Shown here piece by piece: positions 25,978 through 34,274 of a stretch of DNA of 64,000 nucleotides. The translations under genes were made by a program, and so were the position numbers. The stretch's first letter is position 1, and every line of letters begins with the position of its first letter. Origin of the DNA: Micromonospora echinaurantiaca (lineage in GTDB: Bacteria > Actinomycetota > Actinomycetes > Mycobacteriales > Micromonosporaceae); assembly GCF_900090235.1 (NCBI RefSeq), contig NZ_LT607750.1, forward strand, positions 3,112,501 to 3,176,500, given 5' to 3'. Below the pieces are notes generated by a model. That model was not told where the DNA came from, made no database searches, and was given only the letters and a program-made list of their open reading frames with translations.

Positions 25978-26850
25978 ATGCAGGTCCCGGCACCGTTCGA
26001 GTACGAGCGAGCTACCAGTGTGGACCACGCCATCGGCCTGCTGGAACGGCTGGGCAGCGGGGCGCGGTTGATCGCCGGCGGGCACAGCCTGCTGCCAATG
26101 ATGAAGCTGCGGCTGGCCAACTTCGACTATCTGATCGACATCAACGATCTGCACACCGAGCTCGGTTACATCCGGCCGGGCCCCGACGAGGTGCGGATCG
26201 GCGCGCTGACCCGGCACCGGGAGCTGCTCGAATCGGCCGAGCTGGCCGCCGCGTTCCCGATCTTCACCGACGCCGAGCGGGTGATCGCCGACCCGGTGGT
26301 ACGCAACCGGGGCACGCTGGGCGGTTCGCTCTGCCAGGCCGACCCGTCGGAGGACCTGTCAGCGGTCTGCACGACGCTGGACGCGAGCTGCGTGATCCGC
26401 GGGTCGGGCGGCGCCGAGCGGGTGGTGTCCATGGAGGAGTTCCACGTCGGGCCGTACGAGACGGCGGTCGGTGACGCGGAGATCCTGGTGGAGATCCGGG
26501 TGCCGGTGCGGCCGGGCGGCGGCAGCGCGTACGAGAAGGTCGAGCGCCGGGCCGGCGACTGGGCCGTGGTGTCGGCCGGCGCGGCGGTCTGGCTCGACGG
26601 CGGCGTTATCGTCGACGCCCGGGTCGGGCTGGCCGCGGTGGGGCCGAACACCACCGGCATCCCGGGGATCTCGGCGCTGCTGCGCGGCCGGCGGCCCACC
26701 GCGGAGCTGCTGGAGCAGGCCGGGGCGATCGCGGCGCGCAGCTGCGACCCGGTCACCGACCAGCGCGGCAGCGCGGACTACAAGCGGCGTCTGGCCGCCG
26801 AGCTGACCAGACGGGCCCTGCGCCGGGCCGTCGAGCGGGCGAGGAGCTGA
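25978..26850 (+). CDS. coxM: CO dehydrogenase medium (FAD-binding) subunit
   Basis: The 290-residue protein has the FAD-binding motifs of the medium subunit: AGGHSLLPMMKLR (about residues 37-49) and RNRGTLGGSLCQADPSED (about 112-129). Length and layout agree with CoxM of aerobic CO dehydrogenase. It accepts electrons from the 2Fe-2S subunit and passes them to quinones. It is the first gene of the plus-strand cox operon, with GGAGGTGCGAC before the ATG. The next gene starts 2 bases after its stop. Confidence 0.92.
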   Translation: MQVPAPFEYERATSVDHAIGLLERLGSGARLIAGGHSLLPMMKLRLANFDYLIDINDLHTELGYIRPGPDEVRIGALTRHRELLESAELAAAFPIFTDAERVIADPVVRNRGTLGGSLCQADPSEDLSAVCTTLDASCVIRGSGGAERVVSMEEFHVGPYETAVGDAEILVEIRVPVRPGGGSAYEKVERRAGDWAVVSAGAAVWLDGGVIVDARVGLAAVGPNTTGIPGISALLRGRRPTAELLEQAGAIAARSCDPVTDQRGSADYKRRLAAELTRRALRRAVERARS

Positions 26851-26852
26851 GC

Positions 26853-27401
26853 ATGCAGGTCACGATGACCGTCAACGGCGTCGAGGTCACCCGGGAGATC
26901 GAGGGTCGGCTGCTGCTGGTGCACTTCCTGCGGGACGTGCTCGGCCTGACCGGTACCCACTGGGGCTGCGACACCAGTAACTGCGGCACCTGCGTGGTGT
27001 GGCTGGACGGCGAGCCGGTGAAGTCGTGCACGGTGCTCGCCGCGATGGCCGGCGGTCACCAGGTGCGTACGGTCGAGGACCTGGCCGACGGCGCCGAGCT
27101 GGACCCGGTCCAGCAGGGCTTCATGCAGTGTCACGGCCTGCAGTGCGGATTCTGCACGCCGGGGATGATGATGACGGCCCGGGCGTTGCTGGACCGGAAC
27201 CCCGACCCGACCGAGGCGGAGATCCGCGAGGCGATCTCGGGCCAGATCTGCCGGTGCACAGGCTACGCCACGATCGTCCGGTCGGTGCGGTGGGCGGCCG
27301 TGCACGAGGCGGCCGCCGCGGCGCGGGTCACCGAGACCACGGAGTCGCCCGACGCCGGCGAGATCGCCGACGCCGGCCAGCCCGCCGGGAGTGTCGCATG
27401 A
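26853..27401 (+). CDS. coxS: CO dehydrogenase small (2Fe-2S) subunit
   Basis: The 182-residue protein carries the plant-type ferredoxin cluster motif CDTSNCGTC followed by a cysteine at SCTVLA. Its C-terminal helical domain carries the second cluster, CGFCTPGMMM and CRCTGY. This is the standard small subunit of molybdenum hydroxylases, relaying electrons from the Mo-Cu site to FAD. The last ~20 residues are an Ala/Asp/Gly-rich tail not needed for the fold. The stop overlaps coxL by ATGA. Confidence 0.93.
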   Translation: MQVTMTVNGVEVTREIEGRLLLVHFLRDVLGLTGTHWGCDTSNCGTCVVWLDGEPVKSCTVLAAMAGGHQVRTVEDLADGAELDPVQQGFMQCHGLQCGFCTPGMMMTARALLDRNPDPTEAEIREAISGQICRCTGYATIVRSVRWAAVHEAAAAARVTETTESPDAGEIADAGQPAGSVA

Positions 27402-29788
27402 CGAGCGTGCATGAGCGCGTGGACACCTTCCACGACAACGACCAGAAGCCGGTCGGGCACGGCCGGATGCTGCGCAAGGAGGACCCGCGGTTCCTGCGCG
27501 GCCGCGGCCGGTACGTCGACGACATCCAACTGCCCGGCATGCTGCACCTGGCCATCCTCCGATCGCCGGTCGCGCACGCCCGGATCGTGGGCATCGACAC
27601 CAGCGCCGCCGAGGCGTCCCCCGGGGTCGCGGCGGTGGTGACCGGGGCGATGCTGGCCGAGCAGGGCCTGGCCTGGATGCCGACCCTCTCCAACGACGTG
27701 CAGGCCGTGCTCGCCACCGACAAGGTGCGCTTCCAGGGCCAGGAGGTGGCGTTCGTCGTCGCCGAGAACCGGTACGCGGCGCGGGACGCGCTCGAACTGA
27801 TCGACGTCGAGTACGACGTCCTCGACCCGGTGGTCGACGCCCGCCGCGCGCTGGCGCCGGACGCCCCGGTGATCCGCGACGACCTCGAGGGCAAGACGAA
27901 CAACCACTGCTTCGACTGGGAGACCGGCGACGAGGCGGCCACCGCGGCGGTGTTCGCCCGCGCCGACGTGGTGGTCAGCCAGGACATCGTCTACCCGCGG
28001 GTGCACCCGGCGCCGATGGAGACGTGCGGGGCGGTCGCCGACTTCGACCCGGTCGAGGGCAAGCTGCGGCTCTGGTCCACCACCCAGGCGCCGCACGCGC
28101 ACCGCACGCTGTACGCGCTGGTGGCGGGCATCCCCGAGCACAAGATCCAGGTGATCTCGCCGGACATCGGTGGCGGGTTCGGCAACAAGGTGCCGATCTA
28201 CCCCGGGTACGTCTGCGCGATCGTCGCCTCGATCGTCACCGGCAAGCCGGTGAAGTGGATGGAGGACCGGTCGGAGAACCTGGTCAGCACGGGCTTCGCC
28301 CGCGACTACATCATGCGCGGCGAGATCGCGGCGACCCGCGACGGCCGGATCCTGGCCATCCGCACCAACGTGCTCGCCGACCACGGTGCCTTCAACGGCA
28401 CCGCCGCGCCGGTGAAGTACCCGGCCGGCTTCTTCGGCGTGTTCACCGGCAGCTACGACCTGGAGGCCGCGTACTGCAAGATGACAGCGGTCTACACCAA
28501 CAAGGCGCCGGGCGGGGTGGCGTACGCCTGCTCGTTCCGGATCACCGAGGCGGTCTACCTGGTCGAGCGGATCGTCGACTGTCTCGCCGACGAGCTGGGC
28601 ATGGACCCGGCCGAGCTGCGGCTGAAGAACTTCATCCGACCGGAGCAGTTCCCGTACACCACCAAGACCGGCTGGGTCTACGACTCCGGCAACTACGAGC
28701 CCACCATGCGGCTGGCGATGCAGATGGCCGGCTACGACGAGTTGCGCCGCGAACAGGCGGCGAAGCGGGCCCGGGGCGAGCTGATGGGCATCGGCATCGC
28801 GTTCTTCACCGAGGCCGTCGGCGCCGGGCCGCGCAAGGACATGGACATCCTCGGCCTCGGCATGGCCGACGGCTGCGAGTTGCGGGTGCACCCGACCGGC
28901 AAGGCCGTGGTACGGCTCAGCGTCCAGTCCCAGGGCCAGGGGCACGAGACGACGTTCGCGCAGATCGTCGCCGAGGAGATCGGCATCCCGCCGGCCGACA
29001 TCGACGTGGTGCACGGCGACACCGACAACACCCCGTTCGGCCTCGGCACCTACGGCAGCCGCTCCACGCCGGTGTCGGGCGCGGCGGCGGCGCTGGTCGC
29101 CCGCAAGGTCCGGGACAAGGCGCGGATCATCGCCTCCGGGATGCTGGAGGTCTCCGTCGCCGACCTGGAGTGGGAGAAGGGCGCGTTCCGGGTCAAGGGC
29201 GACCCGGGCCGATCCGTCACGATCCAGGACGTCGCCATGCGGGCGCACGGCGCCGGTGACCTGCCCGAGGGTGTCGAGGGCGGGCTGGAGGCGCAGATCT
29301 GCTACAACCCGTCGAACCTGACCTACCCGCACGGCGCGTACATCTGCGTGGTGGACGTCGATCCCGGCACCGCGCAGGTGACGGTGCGGCGGTTCGTCGC
29401 GGTCGACGACTGCGGCACCCGGATCAACCCGATGATCATCGAGGGGCAGGTGCACGGCGGGCTGACCGACGGGGTCGGCATGGCGCTGATGGAGATGATC
29501 GCCTTCGACGAGGACGGCAACTGCCTCGGCGCGTCCCTGATGGACTACCTGATCCCGACGGCGCTCGAGGTGCCCGACTGGGAGACCGGCTTCACCGTCA
29601 CCCCGTCACCGCACCACCCGATCGGCGCGAAGGGCGTGGGCGAGTCGGCCACCGTCGGCTCACCGCCCGCGATCGTCAACGCGGTCGTGGACGCCCTGAA
29701 ACCCTTCGGCGTACGGCACGCCGACATGCCGCTGACGCCGTCGCGGGTGTGGGACGCGATGCGCGGCAACCCGCGGCCGCCGATCTGA
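27398..29788 (+). CDS. coxL: CO dehydrogenase large (Mo-Cu) subunit, form I
   Basis: The 796-residue length is typical for CoxL. The active-site loop reads GGVAYACSFR with the copper-ligand cysteine at about residue 378. This AYxCSFR pattern marks form I (true carbon monoxide-oxidising) enzymes, unlike the form II loop AYRGAGR. Cofactor-binding stretches include GGGFGNKV (about 257-264), QSQGQGHETTF (about 510-520) and GAKGVGESATVGSP (about 744-757), whose glutamate is the catalytic base in this family. The reaction is CO plus water to CO2 plus two electrons and two protons. The alanine at the x position differs from the arginine of the well-known Afipia enzyme. Confidence 0.93.
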   Translation: MTSVHERVDTFHDNDQKPVGHGRMLRKEDPRFLRGRGRYVDDIQLPGMLHLAILRSPVAHARIVGIDTSAAEASPGVAAVVTGAMLAEQGLAWMPTLSNDVQAVLATDKVRFQGQEVAFVVAENRYAARDALELIDVEYDVLDPVVDARRALAPDAPVIRDDLEGKTNNHCFDWETGDEAATAAVFARADVVVSQDIVYPRVHPAPMETCGAVADFDPVEGKLRLWSTTQAPHAHRTLYALVAGIPEHKIQVISPDIGGGFGNKVPIYPGYVCAIVASIVTGKPVKWMEDRSENLVSTGFARDYIMRGEIAATRDGRILAIRTNVLADHGAFNGTAAPVKYPAGFFGVFTGSYDLEAAYCKMTAVYTNKAPGGVAYACSFRITEAVYLVERIVDCLADELGMDPAELRLKNFIRPEQFPYTTKTGWVYDSGNYEPTMRLAMQMAGYDELRREQAAKRARGELMGIGIAFFTEAVGAGPRKDMDILGLGMADGCELRVHPTGKAVVRLSVQSQGQGHETTFAQIVAEEIGIPPADIDVVHGDTDNTPFGLGTYGSRSTPVSGAAAALVARKVRDKARIIASGMLEVSVADLEWEKGAFRVKGDPGRSVTIQDVAMRAHGAGDLPEGVEGGLEAQICYNPSNLTYPHGAYICVVDVDPGTAQVTVRRFVAVDDCGTRINPMIIEGQVHGGLTDGVGMALMEMIAFDEDGNCLGASLMDYLIPTALEVPDWETGFTVTPSPHHPIGAKGVGESATVGSPPAIVNAVVDALKPFGVRHADMPLTPSRVWDAMRGNPRPPI

Positions 29789-29799
29789 GAGGAGCGGCC

Positions 29800-30666
29800 A
29801 TGACGACCATCGCCGACCGGGTCCGTGAGCTGACCGTCGCCCGGGAGCCGTTCGTGCACGCCACCGTCGTCCGCGCCCAGGAACCGACGTCGGCGCGGCC
29901 CGGCGACGCCGCCGTGGTGCTGCCGGACGGCTCCATCGAGGGCTTCGTCGGCGGCGTCTGCGCCGAGAGTTCGGTACGGGCCGCCGCGCTGGACACCCTG
30001 CGCGACGGCGCCACGCTGCTGCTGCGGGTGCTGCCGGACGACACGGCCACCTTCCCCGACACCCCGGGCGCGCGGGTCGTGGTCAACCCGTGCCACTCCG
30101 GCGGTGCGATCGAGATCTTCCTGCGCCCGGTGCTGCCCGCGCCCGTGCTGGGGCTGGCCGGCGGCACCCCGATCAGCGTCGCGGTGGCCACGCTGGCCGA
30201 GTTCCTCGACTTCGAGGTCGCCGCGTCCGGCGACTACGCGGGCGCGACAGCTGTCGTGGTGGCCGGGCTCGGCAAGGGCGAGCAGGACGCGATCCGGGCC
30301 GCCCTGGACGCCGGGGTGGGCTTCGTCGCGCTGGTCGCCAGCCGCAAGCGCGGCGCCGCCCTGCTCGACGAGCTGGCGCTGACCGACGCCGAACGGGCCC
30401 GCGTGCACACCCCGGCCGGGCTGGAGATCGGGGCGCGCTCGCCGCAGGAGATCGCCCTGTCGATCATGGCCGAGGTGGTGCGGGCGATCCGGGTGGACGG
30501 GCTGGCCTCCTCCCCCGGCCCGGCGGCGGCCCGGCCGCAGCAGGCCGTCGACCCGGTGTGCGGGATGACCGTGCTGGTCGGGCCGGAGACCCCGCACGCC
30601 CGGGTCGACGGGCGGGACCACTGGTTCTGCTGCGCCGGCTGCCACGCGAGCTTCACGGCGGCCTAG
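29800..30666 (+). CDS. XdhC-like domain fused to a TRASH/YHS metal-binding domain
   Basis: The 288-residue protein starts at ATG 29800 with GAGAGGAGC upstream. Residues ~1-235 form an XdhC/CoxF-type maturation domain (TVVRAQEPTSARPGDAAVV; FVGGVCAESSV; ARSPQEIALSIMAEVV). The C-terminal ~45 residues start at DPVCGM and contain C-x22-C-x3-C, exactly the TRASH/YHS heavy-metal motif. TRASH domains bind copper or related metals. Since CO dehydrogenase has a Mo-S-Cu centre, this fusion is a candidate for copper or sulfur delivery. It probably corresponds to CoxF. It sits 11 bases after coxL. Confidence 0.85.
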   Translation: MTTIADRVRELTVAREPFVHATVVRAQEPTSARPGDAAVVLPDGSIEGFVGGVCAESSVRAAALDTLRDGATLLLRVLPDDTATFPDTPGARVVVNPCHSGGAIEIFLRPVLPAPVLGLAGGTPISVAVATLAEFLDFEVAASGDYAGATAVVVAGLGKGEQDAIRAALDAGVGFVALVASRKRGAALLDELALTDAERARVHTPAGLEIGARSPQEIALSIMAEVVRAIRVDGLASSPGPAAARPQQAVDPVCGMTVLVGPETPHARVDGRDHWFCCAGCHASFTAA

Positions 30667-30668
30667 CC

Positions 30669-31247
30669 GTGTTCGTCACCGGCCTGGTGCTCGCCGCCGG
30701 GGCGTCGGTGCGCCTCGGCGAGGCCAAGCAGCTGCTCCCCTACCGCGGGCGGACGCTGCTCGATGCCACCCTGGACCTGGCCCGCTCCTGCGGCTTCGAC
30801 CAGTTGCTGGTGACGCTCGGCGGCGCGGCCGAGCGGATCCGCGAGCGGGCGGACCTGACCGGCGTCCAGGTCGTCGAGAACGCCGACTTCAGCACCGGCT
30901 GCGGGTCGTCGATCAGCACGGCGGTGCGGGTGGTGGACGCCCGCGCCGACGGGCTCGTCCTGCTGCTCGGCGACCAACCCGGCGTCCGCGCCGCCGACGT
31001 GCGGCGGGTCGCGGCGGCGACCACCCCGCTGGCGGTGTGCCGGTACGCCGACGGGCTGGGCCACCCGTTCTGGTTCGCCCGCGCGGTCCTTCCGCAGCTG
31101 CGCGTCCTGCACGGCGACAAGGCGGTGTGGAAGCTGATGCACTCCGGCCGCCATCCGGTGACCGAGGTGCCCGTGGACGGGCCGGTGCCGATCGACGTGG
31201 ACACCCGCGCGGACTACCAGCGGCTGCTGGCGGGCGAGGCGCCGTGA
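30669..31247 (+). CDS. MobA-like molybdopterin nucleotidyltransferase
   Basis: This 192-residue protein is read from GTG 30669, two bases after the preceding stop. It has the MobA/MocA signature LVLAAGASVRLGEAKQLL (nucleotide loop and lysine), then the LLLGDQPG metal/nucleotide motif and GHPFWFARAV. Relatives attach CMP or GMP to molybdopterin; in molybdenum hydroxylases the cofactor is the cytosine dinucleotide, so a CTP:molybdopterin cytidylyltransferase (MocA-like) is likely. It belongs to the cox maturation set. The stop overlaps coxD by GTGA. Confidence 0.87.
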   Translation: MFVTGLVLAAGASVRLGEAKQLLPYRGRTLLDATLDLARSCGFDQLLVTLGGAAERIRERADLTGVQVVENADFSTGCGSSISTAVRVVDARADGLVLLLGDQPGVRAADVRRVAAATTPLAVCRYADGLGHPFWFARAVLPQLRVLHGDKAVWKLMHSGRHPVTEVPVDGPVPIDVDTRADYQRLLAGEAP

Positions 31248-32113
31248 AGGATCCCCTCGCCGTCCGGCGCCGTCTCGACGCCGTCGACTACCTGGCCGAC
31301 GACGGCATGGCGATGGCCCTGTTCCTGGCGTTGAAGCTCGGCAAGCCGCTGCTGCTGGAGGGCGAGCCGGGCGTCGGCAAGACCGCGGCGGCCAAGGCCC
31401 TCGCGCGGGCGCTGGACACGACGCTGATCCGGTTGCAGTGCTACGAGGGACTGACCGCCGGCGAGGCGCTCTACGAATGGAACTACCAGCGGCAGCTGCT
31501 CGCGATCCGGCTCGCCGAGGCGCAGCACGCCACCCTCACCGACGCCGACCTGTTCCGCGCCGAGTTCCTCCAGGAACGGCCGATCCTGCGGGCCGTACGC
31601 CACCCGGGGCCGGTCCCGCCGGTGCTGCTGATCGACGAGATCGACCGCGCCGACGACGAGTTCGAGGCGCTGCTGTTCGAGTTCCTCGGCGAGGCCGGCA
31701 TCACCGTCCCCGAACTCGGCACGTTCGCCGCGACCACCCCACCGATCGTGGTGCTCACCTCCAACCGCAGCCGGGAACTGCACGACGCGCTGCGCCGCCG
31801 CTGCCTGTACCACTGGATCGACTTCCCGGAGCCGGCCCGGGCCGCCGAGATCGTCCGCCGGGCCGTGCCCGGGGCGGCGGAGCCGCTCATCCGTACGGCG
31901 ACCGAGTTCATCGGCGCCGTCCGCGACCTGGAGCTGGACAAGGCGCCCGGCATGGCCGAAGCCATCGACTGGGTCGCCGCGCTGTCCGTGCTCGGCGCCA
32001 CCGACCTCGCCGCCGGCGACGTCCTGCGCACCGTCGGCGCCATCGCCAAGACCCCCGACGACCGCGCCGCCGTCGCCGCCGCGCTCGGCGCCCACCAGGA
32101 GAGCCAGCCATGA
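31244..32113 (+). CDS. coxD: CoxD-like AAA+ ATPase
   Basis: The 289-residue MoxR-type AAA+ protein is read from GTG 31244 (GTGA overlap). Walker A is GEPGVGKTAAAK (about residues 40-51), Walker B is VLLIDEIDRADDE (about 127-139), and sensor 1 is VVLTSNRSRELHDALRRR. In Afipia, CoxD is an ATP-dependent chaperone that acts with CoxE to build the sulfur- and copper-containing Mo centre. The adjacent VWA protein is the expected partner. Length and arginine-finger region are intact. Confidence 0.9.
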   Translation: MKDPLAVRRRLDAVDYLADDGMAMALFLALKLGKPLLLEGEPGVGKTAAAKALARALDTTLIRLQCYEGLTAGEALYEWNYQRQLLAIRLAEAQHATLTDADLFRAEFLQERPILRAVRHPGPVPPVLLIDEIDRADDEFEALLFEFLGEAGITVPELGTFAATTPPIVVLTSNRSRELHDALRRRCLYHWIDFPEPARAAEIVRRAVPGAAEPLIRTATEFIGAVRDLELDKAPGMAEAIDWVAALSVLGATDLAAGDVLRTVGAIAKTPDDRAAVAAALGAHQESQP

Positions 32114-33045
32114 AGATCACCAACGAGTTCGCTGTCAACACGCCGATCGAGCGGGCCTGGGCGGTGCTCACCGACCTGGCAGGGATCGCGCCCTGCCTGC
32201 CGGGGGCGCAACTGACCGGCGTCGACGGCGACGTCTACCGCGGCAAGGTGAAGGTCAAGGTCGGGCCGGTCGTCTCCGAGTTCGCGGGCACCGCCCGGTT
32301 CGTCGAGAAGGACGAGGCGCGGTACCGGGGCGTGATCGACGCGAAGGGACGCGACGCCCGGTCGGCGGGCAACGCCTCCGCGCTGGTCACCGCGCAACTG
32401 CGGCCCGACGGCGGCCGGACGCTGGTCACCGTGGACACCGACCTGACGATCTCGGGAAAGCTCGCCCAGTTCGGCAGCGGCATGATCAAGGAGATCTCCG
32501 CCAAGCTGCTGGCCCAGTTCGTCGCCAACCTGGAGGCCATGTTGGCCGCCGAGGAGGCAGGTACCACCGCTCCGGCGGGCGGCCCACCTGCGTCCCCCAC
32601 GCGAGCCGAACCCGAGTCCGCAGCCGCCGCGACCACCCCCGGCACCTCCCCAGCCACCGCGACCGCGCCCCCGGCCACCGTCGGGGCATCGCCCGGCAGC
32701 CCGACGGCCGTCGCGGCCCCGGCCGACACCGCTGCGGCCGTCGCCGCCCCGACCGACACCCCCGTCGCCGTCGCACCTTCACCCGGCACCCTGACGACCG
32801 GCGCGCCTACGCCCGACACCCCGACCACCGGCACACCTTCGCCCGACACCCACGCGGCCGCCGCGAGATCGGCCGGCGTCGGATCCACGCCCGCCCAGCG
32901 GCCGCCCGCCACCGCCCGTGCCGAGCCGGAGGCGCTCGACCTGCTCAGCATCGCCGGCGGCTCGATCACCAAGCGGCTCGTGCCGGTGCTGGTCGGCCTC
33001 GTCGTCGTCGGCGCGGTGATCGCCTGGCTGGTCGCGCGCGGGTGA
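32110..33045 (+). CDS. coxG: CoxG-like SRPBCC protein with C-terminal membrane anchor
   Basis: The 311-residue protein starts at ATG 32110 (ATGA overlap). Residues 1-150 are an SRPBCC/START-like CoxG domain (KITNEFAVNTPIERAW; IAPCLPGAQLTG; SGKLAQFGSGMIKEISAKLL). A ~130-residue Ala/Pro/Thr-rich linker with TPxxDTPTTG-like repeats follows, then a C-terminal helix (KRLVPVLVGLVVVGAVIAWLV). CoxG has been implicated in bringing CO dehydrogenase to the membrane and in quinone coupling. The long flexible linker would let the globular head reach the enzyme. Confidence 0.87.
   Translation: MKITNEFAVNTPIERAWAVLTDLAGIAPCLPGAQLTGVDGDVYRGKVKVKVGPVVSEFAGTARFVEKDEARYRGVIDAKGRDARSAGNASALVTAQLRPDGGRTLVTVDTDLTISGKLAQFGSGMIKEISAKLLAQFVANLEAMLAAEEAGTTAPAGGPPASPTRAEPESAAAATTPGTSPATATAPPATVGASPGSPTAVAAPADTAAAVAAPTDTPVAVAPSPGTLTTGAPTPDTPTTGTPSPDTHAAAARSAGVGSTPAQRPPATARAEPEALDLLSIAGGSITKRLVPVLVGLVVVGAVIAWLVARG
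32570..32930 (+). repeat. Ala/Pro/Thr-rich linker repeats in coxG
   Basis: Degenerate in-frame repeats encode units such as AVAAPADTAA and TPDTPTTGTPSPD. They are low-complexity linker sequence rather than a genomic element. The length may vary between strains. Confidence 0.6.
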
Positions 33046-34274
33046 GCGGCCTGCTGCGCGGGGTCGACCGGGCCGCGTTCGCGGTGGCCTTCGCCGACCG
33101 GCTGCGGCGCGCCGGCGTCCCGGCCGGCCTCACCGAGGTCGACGACTTCGTCCGGGCGCTCGCCACCAACCCACCCGCGCAGCTGTCCACGCTCTACTGG
33201 ACCGCCCGGATCAGCCTGGTCCGGCGGCACACCCACCTCGCCGCGTTCGACCGGGTCTTCACCGCGGTCTTCGCCGACGCGCCGCCGCTGCCGCTGCCCC
33301 GGTCCGCGGCCCCGCCCGGTGCCCGCGACGACGTGCACGTGCCGGTGCCCGCGACCACCGACGACGTGGGTCCGGGCGGTGGGCTGCCCTGGGCGACGCT
33401 GCCACCGGCCGTCGCCGAGGCGGCGGAGTCCGAGACCGCGACCCGGCTGCCCGAACGGACACCCAGCGCCCTCGCCGGGCTCGCCGACCGACCGTTCGAG
33501 GACCTCGACGGCGCGCAGCTCGACCTGCTCGGCGACGCCCTGCGCGCGGCCGTCGCCCGCTGGCCGACCCGACGCACCCGACGCCACGCCGTCGCCCCGA
33601 GCGGACGGCGGATCGCGCTGCGGCCGACGATCGCGCGGGCCCGCCGCACCGCGTGGGAACCCGTCGAGGTGGTCCGCGAGCGGCCGGTACGGCGACCTCG
33701 CCGGGTGGTGCTGCTCTGCGACGTCAGCGAGTCGATGCGGGCGCAGGCGGCCGCGTACCTGCACCTGATGCGGGCGTTCGCGGTGGCCGCCGACGCCGAG
33801 GTGTTCGCGTTCGCGACGACGCTGACCCGGCTCACCGTCGCGCTGCGGCACACCTCGGCGACCGCCGCCGTCGCGCAGGCCAGCGCGGCCGTCACCGACC
33901 GGTTCGGCGGCACCCGGATCGCCACCAACCTGCGGACCCTGCTCGCCTCCCACCACGGTGACGCCGTGCGCGGGGCGGTGGTGGTGATCGGCTCGGACGG
34001 CTGGGACAGCGATCCGCCCGGCGACCTGGCCGCCGCGATGGCGCGGCTGCGCCGCCGCGCGTACCGGATCGTCTGGTTGAACCCGCGGGCCGGCGCTCCG
34101 GGCTTCGCGCCCCGGGTGGCGGGGATGGCCGCCGCGCTGCCCTACTGCGACCGGCTGCTGCCGGCCGGCACGTTCCGGGAGCTGGTGGCGGCCGCCGGTC
34201 AGCTCCAGAGCGTCACGTGCACCGACGGCTTGAAGTGGCCCACGCTGACGCCCGCGCCGCGCATCATCGCCTGA
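33042..34274 (+). CDS. coxE: CoxE-like VWA-domain protein
   Basis: The 410-residue protein is read from GTG 33042 (GTGA overlap with coxG). It has an N-terminal helical region, a Pro/Ala linker near residues 85-135, and a C-terminal von Willebrand A domain. The metal-ion-dependent adhesion site reads LLCDVSESMRAQ (DxSxS), with FGGTRIATNLRTLL and VVVIGSDGWDSDPPGDL as the other VWA motifs. CoxE partners the MoxR-type ATPase CoxD in assembly of the CO dehydrogenase active site. Its 3' end overlaps the converging LysR gene by 76 bases. Confidence 0.9.
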   Translation: MSGLLRGVDRAAFAVAFADRLRRAGVPAGLTEVDDFVRALATNPPAQLSTLYWTARISLVRRHTHLAAFDRVFTAVFADAPPLPLPRSAAPPGARDDVHVPVPATTDDVGPGGGLPWATLPPAVAEAAESETATRLPERTPSALAGLADRPFEDLDGAQLDLLGDALRAAVARWPTRRTRRHAVAPSGRRIALRPTIARARRTAWEPVEVVRERPVRRPRRVVLLCDVSESMRAQAAAYLHLMRAFAVAADAEVFAFATTLTRLTVALRHTSATAAVAQASAAVTDRFGGTRIATNLRTLLASHHGDAVRGAVVVIGSDGWDSDPPGDLAAAMARLRRRAYRIVWLNPRAGAPGFAPRVAGMAAALPYCDRLLPAGTFRELVAAAGQLQSVTCTDGLKWPTLTPAPRIIA

